Shown piece by piece: positions 1 through 8,221 of a stretch of DNA of 64,000 nt. Position numbers and translations under genes: made by a program. The number at the start of each line of letters is the position of its first letter. The first letter of the stretch is position 1. The notes below the pieces were generated by a model that was given only the letters and a program-made list of their open reading frames with translations, was not told the origin of the DNA and did no database searches. This DNA is from an uncultured Lachnospiraceae bacterium (lineage in GTDB: Bacteria; Bacillota; Clostridia; Lachnospirales; Lachnospiraceae): NCBI GenBank assembly GCA_900548905.1, contig URMK01000027.1:19777-83776 (forward strand). Reading direction: 5' to 3'.

Positions 1-2027
1 TTTATAATATTTTACGGCTACAGGATTCCTTACCGGCTTTGTATCAGATTAACCAGTCTATATTTAATTATTATGTATTTTTGGAAAAAAACGATACTGT
101 TATTAATAAAGAAATGGTTTATTCATACAGAAATTTTTATGATCTCTGTTTTCGGCCTCAAAATGTGAATTCCTATGAGGAATGGTATGCACTTATGAAG
201 GATGAGAAACCGGTTTATGGCTTCAGTGCTATGGAAGAATATCTGAATAGAGAATCGGAAACAAAAAATATGTTGGTATATTCAAGACCGCTTTTACTAA
301 ATACAGCCAGTAAGAATATGAATAGTAAAGTTCTTATTATGCTGGAAGATACTGCACTGGAAACACTTATGCCGGTAATGCCTGAAATAGGAATGCAATA
401 TATTGTGGATTTTAAGGGCGATATTATTTATTGTAAAGTAAAAGGCGATATGTTTACACAAGAAGAGGTTTTAGAGGCCGTTGATGATAGAGTATTGTCC
501 GATGATGAGGATGTAACCATACAAATAAAAAATGAGAAATATTTGATTTTACAGTATGAATCTCTAAAATCAGGTCTGTCCTATTACTCGCTGCAACCCA
601 TCAGTGTTATTAATCAAAGAAAAATATCCAGTATAACAGCGATGACTATATGTATCTTGGCGGCAGCATTGGTGGGAATGCTGCTCAGCTATTATATGTC
701 GTTAAGAAATGTCACTCCGATTAAGGATATACTCACTGAAGTATTGAAAACTACGGAAAGGATTTCTGGACATAGACAGGTATTTACAAGTTTAAAAACT
801 ACTTTTCAGGAGTTGCGGAGTACCAATTCAGATTTGGCAAAAGCAATTGAAGAACAACGGCCCTATGTCAGCAATGCTCTTTTTTATCGATTGATTTATG
901 GAGATGTGATTACTGAAGAAGAGATTAAAAGATCACTTTCTCTGATGGGAAAAAATTTTGATAATAGAATATACTGTGTTGTTATATTCCAGTTTCATCA
1001 GGGGAAATGGATGAGTGGGGAGGAAGAGGTTGGATTAGTCAGCTCATGCATGCTTTTTTTGATGGAAGTGATCAGACATCTTATGCCTGATTGCCTGTGT
1101 ATTAATTCCGGAGAAGGACAGGTTGTGCTGCTGCTTAATTACCCCAAAGAAGATAAAAAAGATTTTAAAAGAATGGCAGAGGGGCAGATTGCAGCAATTG
1201 AGAATGAGTTGCCAAGGACTATAAAAGACAAAATGTTTGTTTATGGTGGAAATTTGGTCTGTAAATTATCTGACGTGCGAGAGTCTTATAATAATGCGTC
1301 TTATATGTTTTATAATGAAAAAGAACAAAGAGAAAATATAGTAATTTGGTATAAGAGCAACAATAATATCATTCCGCCATATCCTTCGCAGGACTTTGGA
1401 ATGAAACTGATTCATTATGTAACAGCAGGAGATGTTGATGGACTGCATAATGAGCTGGAATCTTTGGTAGAGACTTACATAATTAATAACAATCTGCCGG
1501 TATATCTTCAGCATATGCTTTTATATGAGCTGCAGATCGTTTTGTTTCGTGTTCTTGGTGCAACTGGTCTGGATGAGGCTGAGTATCGGAAATATTATGA
1601 TAGTTTAGAGGCAAATCATAATTTACCGCTTATTATACAGATTACCAATACCTTAAATATGTATAAGGAGATTTGCAGAGAGATAAATGATCGTAAAAAT
1701 AATTTAGATTCAGGCAGATTGATGCCGTCTATCGTTACTTACATTGATACTAATTATGGGGACTGTAATTTGTCATTAGGTGTAGTTGCGGATATTTTTC
1801 AAATCAGGGAACCCTATTTGTCGGCTATATTTCGGCAGACTATGGGAATAAAGTTTTCTTCATATGTTGAAAGTGTCCGAATAGAAAAAGCAAAGGAATT
1901 TTTGAAGGCAACAGATATTTCTATTAGTGAAATATCTGAGATGGTTGGTTATTTCTCAACAAATTCTTTCTGCAGGGCGTTCAAACGGGTAACAGGAATT
2001 AGTGCTACGGAATATAGGCGGAAATAG
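1..2027 (+). CDS. Membrane-anchored AraC-family regulator (5' end outside window)
   Basis: The reading frame is open to the left edge (in frame from base 3), so the start lies outside the window; the TTG at 39 is just an internal codon. A strongly hydrophobic segment encoded at about 630-700 separates an N-terminal sensor-like part from a long cytoplasmic part. The last 100 residues (about 1725-2024) form a double helix-turn-helix of AraC type, including F-x-x-x-T-G-I near the end. This layout is that of YesS/LplR-like one-component regulators, which are anchored in the membrane and sense extracellular sugar through a Cache-type domain, then switch on the adjacent transport genes. The permease genes begin 138 bases downstream, which makes them the likely target. 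Two-component histidine kinase is excluded because no kinase domain is present. Confidence 0.85.
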   Translation, partial: YNILRLQDSLPALYQINQSIFNYYVFLEKNDTVINKEMVYSYRNFYDLCFRPQNVNSYEEWYALMKDEKPVYGFSAMEEYLNRESETKNMLVYSRPLLLNTASKNMNSKVLIMLEDTALETLMPVMPEIGMQYIVDFKGDIIYCKVKGDMFTQEEVLEAVDDRVLSDDEDVTIQIKNEKYLILQYESLKSGLSYYSLQPISVINQRKISSITAMTICILAAALVGMLLSYYMSLRNVTPIKDILTEVLKTTERISGHRQVFTSLKTTFQELRSTNSDLAKAIEEQRPYVSNALFYRLIYGDVITEEEIKRSLSLMGKNFDNRIYCVVIFQFHQGKWMSGEEEVGLVSSCMLFLMEVIRHLMPDCLCINSGEGQVVLLLNYPKEDKKDFKRMAEGQIAAIENELPRTIKDKMFVYGGNLVCKLSDVRESYNNASYMFYNEKEQRENIVIWYKSNNNIIPPYPSQDFGMKLIHYVTAGDVDGLHNELESLVETYIINNNLPVYLQHMLLYELQIVLFRVLGATGLDEAEYRKYYDSLEANHNLPLIIQITNTLNMYKEICREINDRKNNLDSGRLMPSIVTYIDTNYGDCNLSLGVVADIFQIREPYLSAIFRQTMGIKFSSYVESVRIEKAKEFLKATDISISEISEMVGYFSTNSFCRAFKRVTGISATEYRRK

Positions 2028-2165
2028 GCTTCTAAAAATTGCATAGTCTAAAAATTTTATTGTATATGTACTTTTCTGCTAAGAACGTGGAGAATATCAT
2101 AGATGACCGGTGTGCCCCATTTAAGGGCATAAGATTTAGCCGGGAGAGAAAGGAGTACACAATAA

Positions 2166-3119
2166 ATGGTAAAAAGTAATACAGATAAGGCTGTGAAGAG
2201 AAATAAGAATAGTTTGAGCAGGTACGTACAGGGACATTGGCAATTATATCTTATGATATCTCTTCCCATTATTTTTCTTCTGGTTTTTTCCTATGCACCT
2301 ATGTATGGAATATTAATTGCATTTAAAAACTATAAAGTTAGTTTGGGTATAGGAGGGAGTCCTTGGGCCGATAATCATGGTTTAAATAATTTTATCCGTT
2401 TTTTTAAAAACTATAATTTTGTTCAGGTCTTAAGGAATACGCTTGTAATATCCTTTTACACTATGCTCGTGAATATTCCCTGTGCTATTTTGCTGGCGCT
2501 GTCATTAAATTATGTCAAAAACACTTTTTTCAAAAAAACAGTACAATTAGTTACTTATTGTCCTTATTTTATTTCGACTATCGTATTTGTTGGGATGATT
2601 AATCTGATGCTTGATAACAGAGTTGGTATTCTTGGTAAATTTATTAAAGATACATTTGGCGTTAATCTGCTTAGCAGTGCGGAACTATTTCCATCCCTGT
2701 ATGTGTGGTCTGGTGTATGGCAGGGAGTGGGATTTGGTGCAATTATTTACATAGCAGCATTGGCAGGTGTTGATATGGAACAGCATGAAGCGGCGATTAT
2801 TGATGGGGCAACTTTACTGCAGAGAATCAGATATGTAGATTTGCCGGCAATTCTGCCAACTGCAGTAATTATGATGATTTTGAATATGGGTAGTGTCCTT
2901 AATACCGGGTATGAAAAAATATTGGCTATGCAAAATCAAAATAATGTAGTTGCATCAGAAGTTATCAGTACATATGCCTATAAGGTTTCAATGGTATCTA
3001 CGTTTCCGGATTATCCTTATTCCACTGCGATTGGTTTGTTCCAGTCCCTGGTAGGACTGATACTTATTCTGGTAACAAATAAAATTGCCGATAAACTTAC
3101 CGGAAACGGATTTATCTAA
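2166..3119 (+). CDS. Sugar ABC transporter permease, LplB/MalF type
   Basis: This 317-aa integral membrane protein has a charged cytoplasmic N-terminus and about six membrane segments. It carries the EAA-loop of ABC permeases (E-A-A-x-x-D-G-A, then L-P about 16 residues later, near residues 204-226), which contacts the ATPase. It would form the heterodimeric channel with the next gene for import of an oligosaccharide across the cytoplasmic membrane. The start is supported by GAAAGGAG about 10 bases upstream of the ATG. The next gene follows after 12 bases or fewer. Unlike the other three transporter sets in this window, no substrate-binding lipoprotein gene is adjacent, and no ATPase is present. 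Confidence 0.9.
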   Translation: MVKSNTDKAVKRNKNSLSRYVQGHWQLYLMISLPIIFLLVFSYAPMYGILIAFKNYKVSLGIGGSPWADNHGLNNFIRFFKNYNFVQVLRNTLVISFYTMLVNIPCAILLALSLNYVKNTFFKKTVQLVTYCPYFISTIVFVGMINLMLDNRVGILGKFIKDTFGVNLLSSAELFPSLYVWSGVWQGVGFGAIIYIAALAGVDMEQHEAAIIDGATLLQRIRYVDLPAILPTAVIMMILNMGSVLNTGYEKILAMQNQNNVVASEVISTYAYKVSMVSTFPDYPYSTAIGLFQSLVGLILILVTNKIADKLTGNGFI

Positions 3120-3131
3120 AGGAGTATGAGA

Positions 3132-4025
3132 ATGTATAGGAAAAAGAAGATAACGCAGGATCAAATAGTTTATTTTTTGAATTATATTATATTGTCATTA
3201 TTGCTGATTATTGTATTGTATCCGATTATTTATATTATAAGCTGTTCCTTCAGCTCCGGTGATGCATTAATAACAGGTAAAGTCAGATTATTACCGGTTG
3301 ATTTTACGTTTGACAGTTATGCAGCTGTTTTTAAGTATGGTTCGATTTGGAGAGGATATCTCAATTCTCTTTTATATACTGCAACAGGGACTATTATAAG
3401 CATAACGCTCACATTGTTTGCGGCATATCCATTATCACGGGAGGATTTTCGCGGAAATAAAATATTCACGGGTATGTTCCTATTTACGATGATGTTTTCG
3501 GGGGGATTGATTCCCAGTTATATGCTGATAAAAAGCTTAGGTCTGATTGATTCCATGTGGGCGATTGTCCTGCCCGGAGCTGTCAGTGCCTATAATATGA
3601 TTATAGCCAGAACATTTTTTAGACAGACATTACCCAAGGAAGTGCTGGAAGCGGCAGAAATGGATGGCTGTTCGGATTTCAGGTTTTTTATAAAAATAGC
3701 CCTTCCTTTATCGACCCCGATTATTGCCGTCCTTTGCCTTTGGGTTGCGGTATCTTTATGGAATGGTTATTTTAGTCCGATGATATATATCAATTCAGAA
3801 GAAAAGTTCCCTCTTCAGCTTGTGTTGAGAAGAATATTGCTTATGTCCCAGGTGAATTTTAATTCGACCCAGGTAGATCCGGAAAAAATAGCTAAAAATA
3901 GATATTTAAGTGAAATGTTAAAATATGGGACAATTGTTATAAGTACCCTTCCGTTAATGATTATATATCCCTTTGTTCAGAAGTATTTTGTAAAGGGCGT
4001 TATGATTGGTTCTATTAAAGGGTAA
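3132..4025 (+). CDS. Sugar ABC transporter permease, LplC/MalG type
   Basis: This 297-aa protein has six predicted membrane segments, the EAA motif (E-A-A-E-M-D-G-C) and the C-terminal F-V-K-G-V-M-I-G-S ending typical of LplC/YtcP permeases. It pairs with the preceding permease. I chose the ATG at 3132 rather than 3126, because the GGAG at 3121-3124 is seven bases from 3132 but only one base from 3126. The Shine-Dalgarno sequence overlaps the stop region of the upstream gene, so the two are translationally coupled. It is followed 29 bases later by an oxidoreductase gene, probably in the same transcript. Confidence 0.9.
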   Translation: MYRKKKITQDQIVYFLNYIILSLLLIIVLYPIIYIISCSFSSGDALITGKVRLLPVDFTFDSYAAVFKYGSIWRGYLNSLLYTATGTIISITLTLFAAYPLSREDFRGNKIFTGMFLFTMMFSGGLIPSYMLIKSLGLIDSMWAIVLPGAVSAYNMIIARTFFRQTLPKEVLEAAEMDGCSDFRFFIKIALPLSTPIIAVLCLWVAVSLWNGYFSPMIYINSEEKFPLQLVLRRILLMSQVNFNSTQVDPEKIAKNRYLSEMLKYGTIVISTLPLMIIYPFVQKYFVKGVMIGSIKG

Positions 4026-4054
4026 TTATTTTAAATTGAGAAAAGGAGATTACA

Positions 4055-5020
4055 ATGAAAAAATTCAAGTTTGCAATTATGGGGGCAGGCGGAATATCCA
4101 ATCAGTTTTGTGATGCCGTCAGCAGGTTGGAAAACTGTGAAATTATAGCGGTTGCCAGTAAATCACTGGAAAGAGCCCGGATATTTGCAGAACGTAACCA
4201 TATTAACACGGCATATGGCAGTTATAGGGAAATGCTGGAGGAGGAGAGGCCTGATTGTGTTTATACTGGGGTACTCCCGAATTCACATTATGAACTGTCC
4301 ATGTTATGTCTCGATTATAATATTCCGGTTTTATGTGAAAAAGCAATGTTTATGAACAGCAGGCAGGCGGAAGAAGTATTTAAACGTTCCCGGGAGCAGA
4401 ACGTCTTTGTAATGGAAGCCTTATGGAGCCGTTTTTTGCCTGCGGTTAAGAAAGCAAAGAGCTGGGTAGAGGAGGGGAGAATAGGTAAGCCGCAGTTATG
4501 TGATACGGCAATCGGTTTTATTGCCCCTGAAGGGAAAGATAACCGTTATTATAATGTAGATTTGGGAGGAGGTGCGGCCCGGGATATCCTTGTATACGCT
4601 TTTGAGCTGACGACATATATGCTTACGGACCCAATTGAAGATATACAGGTATCCGTAATTTGGGGAGAAACAGGCGTGGATTTAACGGATCATGTAATGC
4701 TGCATTTCCATGATGCTGTTGCATCGCTGACAACAAGTTTTGCAGCCCCGATAGAGGAACGAATGGTTATATATGGGACGGAAGGAAAAATTATACTTCC
4801 CAATCCGCATTTTGCAGGAGAAGTATTTTTGTATAATAAAGATAAAAAGCAGATTGAATATTTTAAGGATGAACAGACGGAAAATGGATTTACCTACGAA
4901 ATTCAGGAAACGGTAAAATGTATTCTTGCCGGAGAGACAGAAAGCTGTATAGTGCCGCAAAAGAGTACGTTGGATTGTGCCCGTTTATTCGATATGATTG
5001 AGGAAAGCAGGAGGCAATAG
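4055..5020 (+). CDS. Gfo/Idh/MocA-family NAD(P)-dependent oxidoreductase
   Basis: This 321-aa cytosolic protein has an N-terminal Rossmann fold with G-A-G-G-I-S at residues 10-15, followed by the alpha/beta domain of the Gfo/Idh/MocA family. These enzymes oxidise or reduce one hydroxyl of a free or linked sugar using a bound nicotinamide cofactor. The usual E-K-P motif reads C-E-K-A at residues 94-97; the lysine is kept and the proline lost, as in dihydrodiol-dehydrogenase-like members. It sits between a permease pair and a GH95 enzyme, with a sugar isomerase/epimerase two genes on. Oxidoreductase plus TIM-barrel isomerase recalls systems that act through 3-keto sugars, but the substrate cannot be read from sequence. 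Confidence 0.88.
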   Translation: MKKFKFAIMGAGGISNQFCDAVSRLENCEIIAVASKSLERARIFAERNHINTAYGSYREMLEEERPDCVYTGVLPNSHYELSMLCLDYNIPVLCEKAMFMNSRQAEEVFKRSREQNVFVMEALWSRFLPAVKKAKSWVEEGRIGKPQLCDTAIGFIAPEGKDNRYYNVDLGGGAARDILVYAFELTTYMLTDPIEDIQVSVIWGETGVDLTDHVMLHFHDAVASLTTSFAAPIEERMVIYGTEGKIILPNPHFAGEVFLYNKDKKQIEYFKDEQTENGFTYEIQETVKCILAGETESCIVPQKSTLDCARLFDMIEESRRQ

Positions 5021-5058
5021 GTATTTCCAGAAGGGTTTTATGAAAGGATGGGGGATTA

Positions 5059-7356
5059 ATGGATAAAGATTTTTATGGTTTATGGTATGAGCGGCCGGCA
5101 TCCTCATGGGTGGGAGCCCTGCCCTTGGGTAATGGAAGATTTGGGGGAATGCTGAGGGGAGATATCCAGAATGAAATACTAACCCTGAATGAAGAAACCG
5201 TATGGGATGGTATGCGCAGGGATCAGGTAAATCCGGAAGCATACCTTAATCTGCATAAAATAAGGGAATTCATATTTGAAGGAGATTACGAAAGAGCGGA
5301 GCAAATCGGAGGCGGAATGCTTGGCATTCCTATGAGGCTGGACAGCTATCAGCCTTTATGCGATTTGTATATCAGAAATTATCATACAGGGATCTTCACT
5401 GAGTATAGCCGCGGCCTGGATCTTAATCGTGCTGTGCATATGGTAAAGTATCGTCTGGAAGGGGGATATCTGGAATACGGCTATTGGTATTCAAGAGAAG
5501 CTTTTGTCAGTGCGCCCGATAACATCATGGTGATGCACTGGGAAACGGATGATGAGAATGGTATGGATCTGGATATCTCTATGGGGAGAAAGAATCCTGT
5601 CAGTGTATATACAGAAGATAATAAACTGTTTTTACAGGGACAATGCTGCGATGGCGGCGTGAATTTTGCAGCGCTGCTGTGGATAAAAGTGGATCAAGGC
5701 CGTATCTATGGCGAAGAAAAAATTCTTAAAATCCGAGGAACGCAGAATGTGGAAATGCGGATCGCGGGGGCTACGGATTATGCGGGCGGAGATGCTTTGG
5801 AAAAATGCCGCCATTTTTTAGATTCTGCTAAAGGAAAAAGCTATGAAGAATTATTGGAAAGACATGAGAGAGAATACCGGGGTTTTTACGACAGGCAGCA
5901 TTTTACACTGGGAAACAGCTATGAAAGCCTGCCGGCGACGGATGTTCTTTTAAGGAACTTTAGGGAAGGAAAGAAGGATGCGGTTCTTTATCTGCTGATT
6001 TACAATTATCTCAGATACCAGCTTATCTGTTCCAGCAGACCAGGGACAATGCCATCTAACCTGCAGGGAATCTGGAATGATAATATGAAAGCTCCATGGA
6101 ACAGCGATTATCATCCAAATGTTAACCTGCAGATTAATTATTGGCCGGCGGAAGGGTATGGGCTTCCTGAATGTGTGGAACCTTTAATTGACTGGCTGTG
6201 CAAACTGGTTCCAAGCGGCAGAAAGACGGCAAAGGTGCATTATCATGCGGAAGGCTGGGTGCTTCATCATATCTCAGATATATTTGGATGTACAACCCCA
6301 ATGGATGGTTCATGGGGATTGTGGCCTTTCGGAGGTTCCTGGCTTTGCAGACATGTTTATGATCATTATTTGTATACAGGCGATAAGTGCTTTTTAAAGG
6401 AAACGGCATTGCCGCTTATAGAAGGTTCTGTTAGGTTTATGCTTGATTTCCTTATAGATTGTCCAAAAGGCATAACGGGAGAAGGGTATCTGGTTACCTG
6501 TCCTTCCCATTCACCTGAAAACCGTTTTATCGATAGTAAGGGAAAGACATCGTGGCTTACCTATGCATCAACTATGGATATGGAATTAATATGGGATCTA
6601 TTTAGTATTTATCTTGCCGTCCTGAAAGAATTGAATATTTCGACTTCGCTGGCAAAGACTGTCCTTGAGGCACGAGAACGGCTGGCTCCTGTAAAAGTCA
6701 GCAGCAGGACCGGATGTATTCAGGAATGGATAGAGGACTACAGAGAAGAAGATCCCGGCCATCGTCATGTATCTCATTTGTTTGGCCTATATCCCGGAAA
6801 TCATATTACAGAAAAAGATCTGGACTTGCTCAGGGCCTGTGAGGCCTCTCTGGATAGAAGATTATCTAATCATTATGATGGAAAGGGATGGAGCTATGGA
6901 TGGATAGCCAATTTATTTGCCCGCCTGAAAGAAGGAGAACGTGCTCTGAATATTTTGGATAAAATAATTGAGAGTTTCCTTTTGGATAATCTTATGATTA
7001 ATGCACATGGGAACCCTCAGGTAGGAGATGCACAGGCTATCGGCGCTGCCATGCAGGAAATGCTGATCCAAAGCCATACAGGGGTGATTGAACTGCTTCC
7101 ATCTTTACCGGATGGGTGGCATTGCGGAAGCATGGAGGGAATATGTGCGCGCGGAGGAGTTCGTTTTGATTTATATTGGAAGGACGGAAGGCTGCAAAGA
7201 GCCGGTATGTATGCCGAATATGACAACGATGTCCAAATCCGTACAACAATGGCGAAAATTCTTGATAGTGACGGACGATGTGTTTCAGTTCGAAATGAGG
7301 AAACAGGAGTTTTGGAAGTATCGGTTAGTTCGGGGAATTATTACAAGTTTTTGTAA
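5059..7356 (+). CDS. Glycoside hydrolase family 95 (alpha-L-fucosidase / alpha-L-galactosidase type)
   Basis: This 765-aa protein matches GH95 along its length: N-terminal beta-sandwich, linker, (alpha/alpha)6 barrel and C-terminal beta domain. N-V-N at 354-356 in H-P-N-V-N-L-Q-I-N corresponds to the two asparagines that activate water in characterised GH95 enzymes, and Glu487 in S-P-E-N fits the general acid. The family's Q-I-D-G-N-F-G motif is changed here to Q-V-G-D-A-Q-A-I-G (654-662), so the usual Asp position may be shifted. No signal peptide is seen, so the enzyme should be cytosolic and act on imported oligosaccharides. GH95 removes terminal L-fucose, or L-galactose as in corn glucuronoarabinoxylan; the xylan-type neighbours favour the second, by inference. 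Confidence 0.85.
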   Translation: MDKDFYGLWYERPASSWVGALPLGNGRFGGMLRGDIQNEILTLNEETVWDGMRRDQVNPEAYLNLHKIREFIFEGDYERAEQIGGGMLGIPMRLDSYQPLCDLYIRNYHTGIFTEYSRGLDLNRAVHMVKYRLEGGYLEYGYWYSREAFVSAPDNIMVMHWETDDENGMDLDISMGRKNPVSVYTEDNKLFLQGQCCDGGVNFAALLWIKVDQGRIYGEEKILKIRGTQNVEMRIAGATDYAGGDALEKCRHFLDSAKGKSYEELLERHEREYRGFYDRQHFTLGNSYESLPATDVLLRNFREGKKDAVLYLLIYNYLRYQLICSSRPGTMPSNLQGIWNDNMKAPWNSDYHPNVNLQINYWPAEGYGLPECVEPLIDWLCKLVPSGRKTAKVHYHAEGWVLHHISDIFGCTTPMDGSWGLWPFGGSWLCRHVYDHYLYTGDKCFLKETALPLIEGSVRFMLDFLIDCPKGITGEGYLVTCPSHSPENRFIDSKGKTSWLTYASTMDMELIWDLFSIYLAVLKELNISTSLAKTVLEARERLAPVKVSSRTGCIQEWIEDYREEDPGHRHVSHLFGLYPGNHITEKDLDLLRACEASLDRRLSNHYDGKGWSYGWIANLFARLKEGERALNILDKIIESFLLDNLMINAHGNPQVGDAQAIGAAMQEMLIQSHTGVIELLPSLPDGWHCGSMEGICARGGVRFDLYWKDGRLQRAGMYAEYDNDVQIRTTMAKILDSDGRCVSVRNEETGVLEVSVSSGNYYKFL

Positions 7357-7382
7357 GAAGAGTCATAAGGAGGAGAAGGAAA

Positions 7383-8180
7383 ATGGGTAAATATGAGCTA
7401 AAAACAGACGGACGGACAACACGTATTGCGGTTTGCCAGTGGTGTCTGCCTGTAGAAGGCCCGCAGGGGCTGATACAGGCAGCGGATTTGGGATACGATG
7501 GTGTGGAAATGGATATGGGGTTTAATAAACAGGAGTATGACTTACGTAACCCTTCCATTTTAGAACAGTTTTTAGAAGCAAAATTTGTATCAGGGATATT
7601 GACTCCTTCTTTGGCGCTCAATTATTTTTGCTTGAATTGCCTTGAGAAAAAGGAAGAAACCAGGGAAACACTGGACAGAGTATTGGAAGTGGCAGCTAAG
7701 CTGGAGGCCGGTACCTTACAGTTGTGCAGTTTTTGGGAAGAAGGAATGCGGAATGAGAAGGAATTTTCGGCAACAGTTGAAAACTTGAAATACGCATGCA
7801 GACATGCAAAAAAATTGGGAATTACAATCGCCAGTGAAAACCAGCTGAGTATTGATGGAAATCGGGAGCTTATTGAAGCTGTTAGTGAAGATAATTTTGG
7901 AATTTATTTTGATACGGCGAACCCGTATTTGTTCGATGGCAGAGATGGAATAGTTATGCTGGAAGCTCTTTTTCCTTTTATCTCCGAATTACATATAAAA
8001 GATTATGAACTGGATGGAGAAAAAAAGTGTGTTCCATTGGGAAAAGGCCAGTGCCATACCGAAGAGGCAGCAGGTATTCTCAGACAGAGAAAATATGATA
8101 AATGGGTGGTTATAGAAAACCAACTGTCGGCCATGGAGCTTGCAGATGATGCGGAATATATAAGGAAGGCATTAATTTAG
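7383..8180 (+). CDS. Sugar phosphate isomerase/epimerase, TIM barrel
   Basis: This 265-aa protein is a single AP-endonuclease-2-like TIM barrel. Visible family landmarks are the metal-ligand regions S-E-N-Q (about 152-155), Y-F-D-T-A-N-P (about 177-183) and E-L-H-I-K-D-Y (about 205-211). Members isomerise or epimerise free or phosphorylated sugars with a divalent metal, and some act on 3-keto sugars. It starts 26 bases after the GH95 gene with a GGAGGAG site, and the GH3 gene follows after 41 bases, so it belongs to the block A operon. The specific substrate is unknown. A partner role with the Gfo/Idh/MocA protein two genes upstream is plausible. Confidence 0.8.
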   Translation: MGKYELKTDGRTTRIAVCQWCLPVEGPQGLIQAADLGYDGVEMDMGFNKQEYDLRNPSILEQFLEAKFVSGILTPSLALNYFCLNCLEKKEETRETLDRVLEVAAKLEAGTLQLCSFWEEGMRNEKEFSATVENLKYACRHAKKLGITIASENQLSIDGNRELIEAVSEDNFGIYFDTANPYLFDGRDGIVMLEALFPFISELHIKDYELDGEKKCVPLGKGQCHTEEAAGILRQRKYDKWVVIENQLSAMELADDAEYIRKALI

Positions 8181-8221
8181 TACGTGATTGTATAGAGAAA
8201 CAGATAAGGTAAAGGGAAAAA

